From: Zoogloeaceae bacterium
GTDB taxonomy: Bacteria; Pseudomonadota; Gammaproteobacteria; Burkholderiales; Rhodocyclaceae
Direction of reading: 5' to 3'
NCBI GenBank assembly: GCA_015657735.1
Contig: SSSX01000651.1
Coordinates: 1-16,210 of the forward strand
Length of the DNA: 16,210 nucleotides
Under the pieces are notes generated by a model that saw nothing but the letters and a program-made list of their open reading frames with translations, did no database searches and had not been told where the DNA came from. Shown here one piece after another: positions 7,541 through 14,026 of this stretch (within the stretch, counting starts at the first letter, position 1; every line of letters begins with the position of its first letter). Both the position numbers and the translations under genes were made by a program.

Positions 7541-7764
7541 GGCTGGGTGTCTCCCGGGGTGGCCTCGGCTTCGAGGACGCGGATGGTCTGCTCGGCCTGC
7601 GTGAGCTGATTCTGGCAGTGACGGAGGAGGGCGGTGCCGCGCTGGTAGGCGGCGAGGGCCTGATCCAGCGGAAGCTGGCCGTTTTCCATTTCCTGGACGA
7701 TGGTTTCGAGTTCGGCGACGGCCGATTCGAAACTGGCGGACTTGCTTGCGGGTGTTTTGACCAT
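7537..7764 (-). CDS. xseB: Exodeoxyribonuclease VII small subunit
   Basis: XseB is the small subunit of exonuclease VII. Several copies bind one XseA large subunit and the complex cuts single-stranded DNA from both ends into oligonucleotides. The 75-residue helical protein shows the family pattern SFESAVAELETIVQEMENGQ, then LPLDQALAAYQRG and a C-terminal helix LLRHCQNQLTQAEQTI. It heads the xseB-ispA-dxs operon, a conserved order in proteobacteria although the enzymes are functionally unrelated. The partner gene xseA is not in the window. The Shine-Dalgarno is weak on this strand. Confidence 0.95.
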   Translation of the reverse strand: MVKTPASKSASFESAVAELETIVQEMENGQLPLDQALAAYQRGTALLRHCQNQLTQAEQTIRVLEAEATPGDTQP

Positions 7765-7796
7765 GCTCGGCCGGGGCTGACAGGAGGCAAACCGTA

Positions 7797-7826
7797 AAAA
7801 TAGCCTATCGCCGGGCTACAGGTCAA
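7797..7826 (-). promoter_or_regulatory. Likely promoter of the xseB-ispA-dxs operon
   Basis: Read on the minus strand, TTGACC (7821-7826, five of six matches) is followed after 18 bases by TATTTT (7797-7802, four of six). Transcription would start near 7790, some 26 bases before the xseB ATG. Its -35 box lies inside the spacer of the opposing promoter of the Rieske gene. Confidence 0.45.
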
Positions 7827-7843
7827 ACGCGTAATACTATACA
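7815..7843 (+). promoter_or_regulatory. Likely promoter of the Rieske oxygenase gene
   Basis: TATACA at 7838-7843 (within TATACAAT) is a good -10 box. At 17 bases upstream GCTACA (7815-7820) keeps only the ACA half of a -35 box, so the promoter may be weak or need an activator. Transcription would begin near 7850, and AGGGGG (7881-7886) is the ribosome binding site for the ATG at 7893. Confidence 0.45.
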
Positions 7844-7892
7844 ATGGCGAGCTTTACGTTTCGGGCTTTCGCTTTCGATCAGGGGGTTCGGG

Positions 7893-8996
7893 ATGTCTGA
7901 CATCGCTTCTCAGGCACTTCTTTCGCCGGCAGTTTCGCAGTTGCCGGTTTCATGGTATTTCGACGAAAAGATCTTCGAACTGGAGAAGCGTCTCCTCTTC
8001 GATGCCGGTCCCGGCTACGTCGGCCATGAGCTGATGGTGCCGGAAGTCAACCAGTTCCGTTCGCTTGAATGGCTGGATCACGCCAAGACGCTGATCAACC
8101 GCGACGACGGTTTTTACCGGATGTCGAACATCTGCCGCCATCGCCAGGCGATCATGCTGCAGGGCTCGGGCGTGGCCGAGCGCAACATCGTCTGCCCGAT
8201 CCACCGCTGGACCTACAACCCGGACGGGCTGCTGATCGGCGCGCCGCATTTTCCCGACAATCCCTGCCTCAATCTGCAGCGTGACAAGCTCGAGCGCTGG
8301 CAGGGGCTGCTGTTCAAGGGACCGCGCTCGGCCAATGCCGATCTGGCGGGCATGCAGGTGGCGGGCGAGCTGAAGTTCGACGGCTACAAGCTCGACAAGG
8401 TCGAGATCCACGAGTGCAACTACAACTGGAAGACCTTCATCGAGGTCTACCTCGAGGATTACCACGTCGCGCCCTACCACCCGGGGCTGGGCCATTTCGT
8501 CACCTGCGATGACCTGACCTGGCAGTTCGGCGAGTGGTACTCGGTGCAGCGGGTCGGCATCACCTCGCTGAAGAAGCCCGGCTCGCCGGCCTACCAGCGC
8601 TGGCACGAGGCGGTGCTGAACTACAGCGGCGGCGAGATGCCGAAGCACGGGGCGATCTGGCTCACCTACTTCCCCAACATCATGGTCGAGTGGTATCCGC
8701 ACGTGTTAGTGGTGAGCACGCTGATCCCGACGGATGTGAACAAGACGACCAACGTCGTCGAGTTCTATTACCCGGAGGAAATCCTCGAGTTCGAGCGGGA
8801 ATTCGTCGAGGCCGAGCAGGCCGCCTACATGGAAACCGCGATCGAGGACGACGACATCGGCGAGCGCATGGACCGCGGACGTCTGGCGCTGATGAAAGAA
8901 GGGCGCAACGAAGTCGGGCCCTACCAGTCGCCCTACGAGGACGGCATGCAGCACTTCCACGAGTTCTACCGCCGGGTCATGCAGCCGCATCTGTAA
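7893..8996 (+). CDS. Rieske non-haem iron oxygenase, alpha subunit (substrate unknown)
   Basis: This 367-residue protein has the build of a ring-hydroxylating oxygenase catalytic subunit. The N-terminal Rieske domain binds a [2Fe-2S] cluster through C81-R-H83 and C101-P-I-H104. The catalytic domain shows N178, E184 and the EDYHVAPYHPG stretch (188-198), with H191 and H196 as probable iron ligands and D189 as the likely bridge between subunits; the third ligand is probably D320 or D321 in IEDDDIGER. The family activates oxygen with electrons from a separate reductase or ferredoxin, and no such partner or beta subunit is nearby. The substrate cannot be read from the sequence. The gene stands alone, divergent from xseB-ispA-dxs, which hints at a housekeeping or lipid/isoprenoid role rather than aromatic degradation; that is inference. 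Confidence 0.9.
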   Translation: MSDIASQALLSPAVSQLPVSWYFDEKIFELEKRLLFDAGPGYVGHELMVPEVNQFRSLEWLDHAKTLINRDDGFYRMSNICRHRQAIMLQGSGVAERNIVCPIHRWTYNPDGLLIGAPHFPDNPCLNLQRDKLERWQGLLFKGPRSANADLAGMQVAGELKFDGYKLDKVEIHECNYNWKTFIEVYLEDYHVAPYHPGLGHFVTCDDLTWQFGEWYSVQRVGITSLKKPGSPAYQRWHEAVLNYSGGEMPKHGAIWLTYFPNIMVEWYPHVLVVSTLIPTDVNKTTNVVEFYYPEEILEFEREFVEAEQAAYMETAIEDDDIGERMDRGRLALMKEGRNEVGPYQSPYEDGMQHFHEFYRRVMQPHL

Positions 8997-9006
8997 GCTG
9001 GATTCA

Positions 9007-9046
9007 GCACAAAAAAAGGAGCCGGTACCGGCTCCTTTTTTTGTGC
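9007..9046. terminator. Perfect 40-bp palindromic bidirectional terminator
   Basis: The two halves, 9007-9026 and 9027-9046, are exact reverse complements centred on a GGTACC at 9024-9029. Each side has GCAC, seven A/T bases, then GGAGCCGG pairing with CCGGCTCC. With the A run on one side and the T run on the other it works as an intrinsic terminator in both directions, for the Rieske gene (stop 10 bases away) and for the convergent TolC-like gene (stop 30 bases away). Confidence 0.93.
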
Positions 9047-9075
9047 CCGGCCGCGCCGGGATTTGGTGGTTCGAT

Positions 9076-10902
9076 TCAGCGGTTCGATTCGCGGACGATC
9101 TTCCACTGGCCGTTTTCGAGCTGGTACTGGAGCGTCTTGTTCATCGAGTCGGTGTAAGCGCTCGAGCGGTAATGCTGCACGAAGCTGGCTTCGGCGGAGG
9201 TTGGCGACAGGCTGCGGACGTTCAGCTTGTCGACGTCGACGGCGATGCTGCCGGGTCTGGCGATGCGTTTTTCGCGGACGGCCATCCACTGCTCGAGCGT
9301 GCCCTGCTCGGGTTTGAACTGGCTCGAGTAGAACGACGTGTAGCCTTTGACGTCCTTCGCCGACCACGCGGCGGCCCACGATCTGACGAGCGGTTCGAGC
9401 GCCGGTGCGGTGGCGGCAGCCGGGGTTGCGGCCGGGCTTGCGGCTACCGGGGCGGAGGTCACCGACGGCAGCGGCACCGCGGCGGGCTGCGGGCGGCCCT
9501 GCATCGCGCCGACGGTGTCGAGGGGCGCGACGACCGGCAGCACGGTGCTGCACAGCACGGTTTCGTCTTCGCCGGGTTCGGTGACGCCGGCTTCTTCGGG
9601 GCCGCTGCGGGTCACCGGCGTGAGCTGCACGCTGGGCAGGATGCGGTGGGTCTGGGTCAGCACGCGCAGCTCGGCCTGGGTCAGGTCGTAGCGGGCGCGG
9701 GCGCTGGCGCGCTTGGCGTCGAAGAGTTCGTTCTCGGTGTTGAGCACGTCGAGCAGGCTGCGCTGGCCGATGTCGAACTGCTGGCGATAGGCGTCGCGGG
9801 CTTTTTCGGTCGACAGCTGGTGCTGTTCGAGGTAGACCAGCTGTTCCTTCAGCTTCTTGACGTCGTTCCAGGCGATCGCGGTCTGCTGGCGGATGTCGCG
9901 GCAGGCTTTGTCGCGCAGGTCGGTGGCGTTGTAGAGCTGTTCGTGGGACTGGCGTACGCGGGCTTCGTCGGCGCCGCCCTTGAAAAGGTTCCAGTTGAGC
10001 AGCACCTGCAGCGCGCTCGAGTTGGTGTCGCCGGCGACGCCGAGGAGGTTGCGGTCCATGCCGGTGCTGGCGCGCAGTTCGACGGTGGGCGAGTAGTTGG
10101 CGCGCTGCACGTCCACGTTGGCGCGCGAGGCACGGATGTTGGCGACCGCGGCGCGGAAGCCGGGGTTGTCGGTGATCGCCTGGCGGAGGACGTCCTGCTC
10201 GACCGGCAGCTTGTCGCCCAGCAGCGGCGGTTTTTCGAGCCGCTCGGCCGGCGCATCGCCGACCACGCGCTGGAAGCGCTGGCTGACGTCGTGCAGGTTG
10301 GAGCTTTCGGTGAGCCAGTTGGACTGGGCGAGGGCGAGGCGGCCGAAGGCCTGTTCGAGATCGACCCGGCGGCCGACGCCGGCTTTCACGCGGCGTTCGA
10401 TCTGGTCGACGGTTTCCTTGTGGATGGCCCAGTTTTCCTGGGCCAGCGCCGACAGCTCGCGGTAGCGCAGCACGTCGAGATAGGCGCGGGCGGCTTCGAA
10501 GGCGGTTTCGTCGGTGGTGCCGAGCAGTTCGAAGTAGCGGGTGGCGCGGGCGAAGCCGAGCCGGCGCACGTCGTTGCGGGTGGCGAAGCCGTCGAAGACC
10601 AGCTGGCGCAGCTGCAGCTGGTAGCCGGGGCGGTTGTAGCTGAGGGGCGCGCTGGTCGGCGTGTCGCGACGTTCGCGGCCGGTGTAGCCCTGCAGGTCGA
10701 CCCGCGGGAAATAGCCGCCCCGGGCGACATCGCGTTCTGCGTCGGAAGCCTGATAGTCGTGGAGGCGGGCCATGACTTCCGGGTTGCGCATGATCGCCTT
10801 CTCGATCGCATCGGCCAGGGTGCCGGGCGCGACGGCGTGGGCCGATGACATGGCGAGGAGGGATAAGGACAGGCAGACGGAGAGCTTTGTCGCTTTGAAC
10901 AT
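9076..10902 (-). CDS. TolC/LapE-like outer-membrane channel with C-terminal NTF2-like domain
   Basis: This is an outer-membrane factor of type I secretion systems, which forms the trimeric channel through which an RTX adhesin leaves the cell. The start is the ATG at 10902, giving 608 residues with a clear signal peptide (cut after ...SSAHA, residue 23). Residues 28-425 contain the two repeats of the TolC fold: LADAIEKAIMRNPEV (29-43), YQLQLRQLVFDGF (94-106), the matching ALQVLLNWNLFKGG (297-310), and FDIGQRSLLDVLNTENELFDA (376-396), which is typical of AggA/LapE-type proteins. An Ala/Pro-rich linker (about 425-501) leads to a separate domain at 502-606 (LEPLVRSWAAAWSAKDV ... YQLENGQWKIVRES) resembling an NTF2/SnoaL-like fold of the kind called Cds6-type. 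That domain is absent from classic TolC. Its place beside lapG, lapD and the adhesin suggests it is the export channel for that adhesin. Confidence 0.88.
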   Translation of the reverse strand: MFKATKLSVCLSLSLLAMSSAHAVAPGTLADAIEKAIMRNPEVMARLHDYQASDAERDVARGGYFPRVDLQGYTGRERRDTPTSAPLSYNRPGYQLQLRQLVFDGFATRNDVRRLGFARATRYFELLGTTDETAFEAARAYLDVLRYRELSALAQENWAIHKETVDQIERRVKAGVGRRVDLEQAFGRLALAQSNWLTESSNLHDVSQRFQRVVGDAPAERLEKPPLLGDKLPVEQDVLRQAITDNPGFRAAVANIRASRANVDVQRANYSPTVELRASTGMDRNLLGVAGDTNSSALQVLLNWNLFKGGADEARVRQSHEQLYNATDLRDKACRDIRQQTAIAWNDVKKLKEQLVYLEQHQLSTEKARDAYRQQFDIGQRSLLDVLNTENELFDAKRASARARYDLTQAELRVLTQTHRILPSVQLTPVTRSGPEEAGVTEPGEDETVLCSTVLPVVAPLDTVGAMQGRPQPAAVPLPSVTSAPVAASPAATPAAATAPALEPLVRSWAAAWSAKDVKGYTSFYSSQFKPEQGTLEQWMAVREKRIARPGSIAVDVDKLNVRSLSPTSAEASFVQHYRSSAYTDSMNKTLQYQLENGQWKIVRESNR

Positions 10903-11229
10903 TGTCGTCTCGTTGTTTGGATGTGTCGGGAGCGCCGGGCGGGCGCGGAAGCGGCGGCTCGGCATTCCGCTCCGGCCAGCTGCGCTGACCAATGCCGACG
11001 GATTTTACGGGCCGCGGACACTCCCGGTTGCGCAGTATTTGCACTTTCAGGCCCGGCGGCGGCCCGATATGCAGCTCAGGAATAAAATTTTCACAATTGA
11101 CGGATGCGGCGGCGCAAAACTTAACTTTTTCGCCGCGATGCCGTTGAACGCCCGATGCCTGCGCGATCCACGTCGCCCGTATGACAGGCTGATGAGTACC
11201 GTTCCGACCCGCGCTGCCGCCGATATTTC
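10903..11229. promoter_or_regulatory. Divergent control region between the TolC-like gene and lapG
   Basis: This 327-bp gap holds no convincing gene. Most of it is GC-rich, but 11079-11100 (around AATAAAATTTTCACAATTGA) and 11117-11130 (AAAACTTAACTTTTT) are AT-rich and probably mark promoters. A TTGACG at 11097-11102 could be a -35 box for lapG, with TTAACT at 11121-11126 as a poor -10 box. That would leave a leader of about 100 bases before lapG. The TolC-like gene also lacks a strong promoter match. I could not identify a specific regulator site. Confidence 0.35.
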
Positions 11230-11934
11230 ATGCGTCTTTTTCCTGCCTCCTGGCCACGCCTCGGCGTCGCGGGGCCTTGTTGGCGCCGGGCGGCGGCGGG
11301 CCTTGCCGCGCTCCTGATCGCCGGCCTGGCGTGGGGCGGATTCGAGCTGGAGCGGATGCGTCAGGTGGCACTGCAGCGTTTCGGGCCGGCGGCGGCGGAG
11401 GCGGTCGACGCGTGGCGGAGCGGCCTGGCGGGCTGGCGCGAGCTGCCCGAGGATGAACAGTTGCGGCGGGTCAATGAGTTCTTCAACCGGCGCATCCGCT
11501 TTGCCGACGATCCGGTGGTGTGGGGTCAGGCCGACTACTGGGCGACGCCGCTCGAAACGCTGGGCAAGGGTGCCGGCGACTGCGAGGATTTCGTCTTTGC
11601 CAAGTACTTTACGCTGCGCGAACTCGGCGTGGCGGAGCAGCGCCTGCGCATGACCTACGTGCGGGCGCGGATCGGCGGGCCGGCCAGCGGCGTGACCCAG
11701 GCGCACATGGTGTTGAGCTATTACGCGGCGCCCGAAGCGGTGCCGCTGATCCTCGACAATCTCGTCACGACGATCCGGCCGGCGACGGCCCGGCCCGATC
11801 TGGCGCCGGTTTTCAGCTTCAATACGCAGGGCGTGTTCGTCGGCGGAGCCATGCAGGCATCGCAGCCGGTGGACCGGCTGTCGCGCTGGCGGGACGTGCT
11901 ACTGCGGATGCAGACCGAAGGATATATTCCCTGA
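11230..11934 (+). CDS. lapG: LapG-type periplasmic Cys protease (adhesin-releasing)
   Basis: LapG is a calcium-dependent, transglutaminase-like cysteine protease of the periplasm that cuts the N-terminal retention part of LapA-type adhesins and frees them from the cell. The 234-residue protein has an N-terminal hydrophobic helix (about 20-37) as signal or anchor. The conserved block runs from NEFFNRRIRFADD (82-94) through WGQADYWATPLETLGKGAGD (98-117) into CEDFVFAKYFTLRELG. The catalytic triad is visible as C118, H159 (in TQAHMVL) and D176 (in LILDN). D117 and E119 flank the cysteine, as do the calcium ligands reported in Pseudomonas LapG. There is no clear Shine-Dalgarno before the ATG. It is followed after 10 bases by lapD, so the protease and its inhibitor-receptor are one operon. 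Confidence 0.94.
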   Translation: MRLFPASWPRLGVAGPCWRRAAAGLAALLIAGLAWGGFELERMRQVALQRFGPAAAEAVDAWRSGLAGWRELPEDEQLRRVNEFFNRRIRFADDPVVWGQADYWATPLETLGKGAGDCEDFVFAKYFTLRELGVAEQRLRMTYVRARIGGPASGVTQAHMVLSYYAAPEAVPLILDNLVTTIRPATARPDLAPVFSFNTQGVFVGGAMQASQPVDRLSRWRDVLLRMQTEGYIP

Positions 11935-11944
11935 AGGAATAAAG

Positions 11945-13879
11945 ATGTCTCTTTTAAGACGATTGTGGATCAGTGTGGTGGTGGCGATGGGCGTGGTGCT
12001 CGTCGGCGCGTTTGCGGTGAGCCTGCTCACCGCGCGGGGCTATTTCGAGCAACAGCTGCAGGCCCAGTCGAGTGACGGCGCGGTGTCGCTGGCCTTGTCG
12101 ATGTCGCAGCAGAACAAGGACGCGGCGACCGCCGAGTTGCTGGTCTCGGCGCTCTTCGACGGCGGGCACTACCGCCTGATCCGCCTCACCGACGCGAGCG
12201 GCCGGGTGATCGTCGAACGCAGCCAGCCGGACCTCGCCGACGGGGTGCCGGGCTGGTTGCTGGCGGTGCTGCCGATGGACATCCGCCCCGGTCAGGCCCA
12301 GGTCAGCGACGGCTGGCGCCAGACCGGCCTGATCACCGTCGAGGCGGCGCGGAGCTATGCCTACCGTTCGCTGTGGCGCGGCATGGTGCAGCTGGGCAGT
12401 CTGATGCTGGCCATCGGCCTGTTCTGGGCGATGGGGGTGTCGGCGCTGCTGCGCTGGGTGCGCCGGCCGCTCGCCGAGATGGCGGAGCAGGCCGCGGCGA
12501 TCGGCGCCGGCCAGTTCCGCGTGCTGCAGGAGCCGGACGTGGTCGAGCTGCAGAGCATGGCGCGGGCGCTCAACCACATGTCGGAGCGGGTCCGCACGCT
12601 GTTTGCCGAGCAGGCCGGGCGTATCGCCGAGCTGCGCGACGAGGGTAGCCGCGACGCCGGCACCGGCCTGCTCAACCGGGCGTATTTCAACGGCGAGCTG
12701 CGCCGCGTGCTGTCGGATGCGGATGTGCCGTCGGCCGGCTGCCTGGCCATGCTGCGCATCGCCGATCTGGCGGGCTTGAACCAGCAGCTCGGCCGGGCGC
12801 GCACCGACGAATGGCTGGCGGCCGTGGCGGCGGCGCTGCAAGCGGCGCTGGCCGGCGTCGAGGAGGCGTCGCTGGCGCGGGTCGGCGGCGCGGAGTTTGC
12901 GATCCTGCTGCCCGGACCGGGGATCGATGAAGGCCGGCAGCTGCTGGAACGCGTCCACAGCGCGGTGGCGGCTCTCGACCTGCGCGGCGAGCGCGGCGTC
13001 GGCTTGCGGATCGACGCCGCCATCGCCGCCTACCGGCGCGACGAGAAGCCCGGTGCGCTGCTGGCGCGGGTCGATTCGGCGCTGATGCGGGCCGAGTCCG
13101 ACGGGGCGCTGGTGGCAGTCGGCGACGGCAGCGGCGGGGCCGCGCTGCCGCTGCCCGTGCCGGGCGAGGGGGCGTGGCGCGCGATGCTCGACGGCGCGCT
13201 GGCGCGGCGCCAGTTTGCGCTGCAGGATTATCCGGTGCTGGCCGGCGACGGCAGCCTGGTGCATCGCGAGTTGATGCTGCGCCTGCCGGCCGGCGGCGGC
13301 GAGGTGCTGACCGCCGGGCAGTTCATGCCGGCGGCGGTGCGGGTCGGCCTGGCCTCGGCCTGCGATCTGGAGGCGGTGCGCCTCGGGATCGAGCGCCTGA
13401 AGGCGTCGCCGGAGCCGATCGCCATCAACGTGGCGCCGCGTTCGCTGATCGAGCCGGATTTCCTCGACCGGCTCGACGTGCTGCTGGCGACGGCCGGCAG
13501 CGAGGCGGCGCGGATTGCGCTGGAGGTCAGCGAGCGCGGGCTGGACGCCAAGCTGGCCGGCCTCGACGCGCTGGCCGAGGTGCTGGCGCGGCATGGCGCC
13601 CAGCTCGGCATCGAGCACTTCGGCCGCCAGCTGGCGGCACTGCCGCGGCTCTACGCGATCCGTCTGGCTTACCTCAAGCTCGATGGCAGCTTCGTCGCCG
13701 GCCTGCACGAGAACGCCGGCCACCAGCGCCTCGTGAAGGCAATCGTCGATGTGGCGCGGGGGCTGAATGTCGTGGTGTACGCCGAGCAGGTGCATTCGGC
13801 CGAGGAATGGACGGCGGCGGCGAATCTGGGCGTCGGCGGCATGACCGGGCCGGAGGCGTCGCGGCGCTCAGGCGGGTGA
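11945..13879 (+). CDS. lapD: LapD-type c-di-GMP receptor (degenerate GGDEF/EAL)
   Basis: LapD is an inner-membrane receptor that, when c-di-GMP binds its cytoplasmic EAL domain, captures LapG through its periplasmic domain and so protects the surface adhesin. The 644-residue order fits: TM1 (8-29), periplasmic LapD/MoxY-type domain (30-143) with W124 in SDGWRQTG, where a conserved Trp contacts LapG in Pseudomonas; TM2 (146-168); HAMP (169-222); GGDEF-like domain (235-390); EAL-like domain (405-640). The GGDEF signature reads GGAEF (314-318) and the EAL signature reads ELM (442-444); IEHFG (556-560) stands where active phosphodiesterases have a DDFG-type metal motif. The protein is therefore most likely a binder, not an enzyme. 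An AAGGAA site precedes the ATG, and GGMTGP near the C-terminus is LapD-like. Confidence 0.94.
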   Translation: MSLLRRLWISVVVAMGVVLVGAFAVSLLTARGYFEQQLQAQSSDGAVSLALSMSQQNKDAATAELLVSALFDGGHYRLIRLTDASGRVIVERSQPDLADGVPGWLLAVLPMDIRPGQAQVSDGWRQTGLITVEAARSYAYRSLWRGMVQLGSLMLAIGLFWAMGVSALLRWVRRPLAEMAEQAAAIGAGQFRVLQEPDVVELQSMARALNHMSERVRTLFAEQAGRIAELRDEGSRDAGTGLLNRAYFNGELRRVLSDADVPSAGCLAMLRIADLAGLNQQLGRARTDEWLAAVAAALQAALAGVEEASLARVGGAEFAILLPGPGIDEGRQLLERVHSAVAALDLRGERGVGLRIDAAIAAYRRDEKPGALLARVDSALMRAESDGALVAVGDGSGGAALPLPVPGEGAWRAMLDGALARRQFALQDYPVLAGDGSLVHRELMLRLPAGGGEVLTAGQFMPAAVRVGLASACDLEAVRLGIERLKASPEPIAINVAPRSLIEPDFLDRLDVLLATAGSEAARIALEVSERGLDAKLAGLDALAEVLARHGAQLGIEHFGRQLAALPRLYAIRLAYLKLDGSFVAGLHENAGHQRLVKAIVDVARGLNVVVYAEQVHSAEEWTAAANLGVGGMTGPEASRRSGG

Positions 13880-13899
13880 TTGGTCCGGAATTTGCAACA

Positions 13900-13944
13900 A
13901 TGGCGTTCTTACTGTTGCGGATTGTGCAACAGTAAGAACGCCAT
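13900..13944. terminator. Long perfect hairpin downstream of lapD
   Basis: The arms 13900-13918 and 13926-13944 are perfectly complementary over 19 bases with a 7-base loop (GGATTGT). The inner eight pairs are ACTGTTGC/GCAACAGT, the outer part ATGGCGTTCTT. No T run follows immediately; T7 occurs only about 20 bases later (13964-13970). It may act as an mRNA 3'-end stabiliser or terminator for lapD, or be a repeat element. Confidence 0.6.
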
Positions 13945-13975
13945 GAGTTTTCGCGATTCGTCCTTTTTTTGAAAC

Positions 13976-14019
13976 AAAAAGGCGCCGACTGTTGCAGATC
14001 AAGCAACAGTCGGCGTTTT
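13976..14019. terminator. Hairpin terminator of the adhesin gene, possibly bidirectional
   Basis: The arms 13983-13995 and 14003-14015 (CGCCGACTGTTGC and its reverse complement) pair over 13 bases with a 7-base loop. On the minus strand the stem is followed by CC and five Ts, suitable to end the adhesin transcript 11 bases after its stop. On the plus strand it is followed by TTTT, suitable as a back-up terminator for lapD. The inner ACTGTTGC-N7-GCAACAGT is identical to the hairpin 60 bases to the left. Confidence 0.75.
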
Positions 14020-14026
14020 GCCTTGC

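Noticed and set aside
9043..10848. Long plus-strand open frame (601 codons) opposite the TolC-like gene
   Set aside because: Val/Gly/Ala-rich composition without motifs; the minus strand holds a signal peptide and complete TolC repeats.
11083..11102. Possible FleQ-like or CRP-like operator upstream of lapG (AATTTTCACAATTGAC region)
   Set aside because: Only one half resembles a FleQ box and the TGTGA/TCACA symmetry of a CRP site is missing; too weak to report as a site.
11954..13795. Long antisense open frame (613 codons) opposite lapD
   Set aside because: The sequence is Gln/Arg/His-rich and fully antisense to a well-supported lapD; typical GC-rich antisense shadow.
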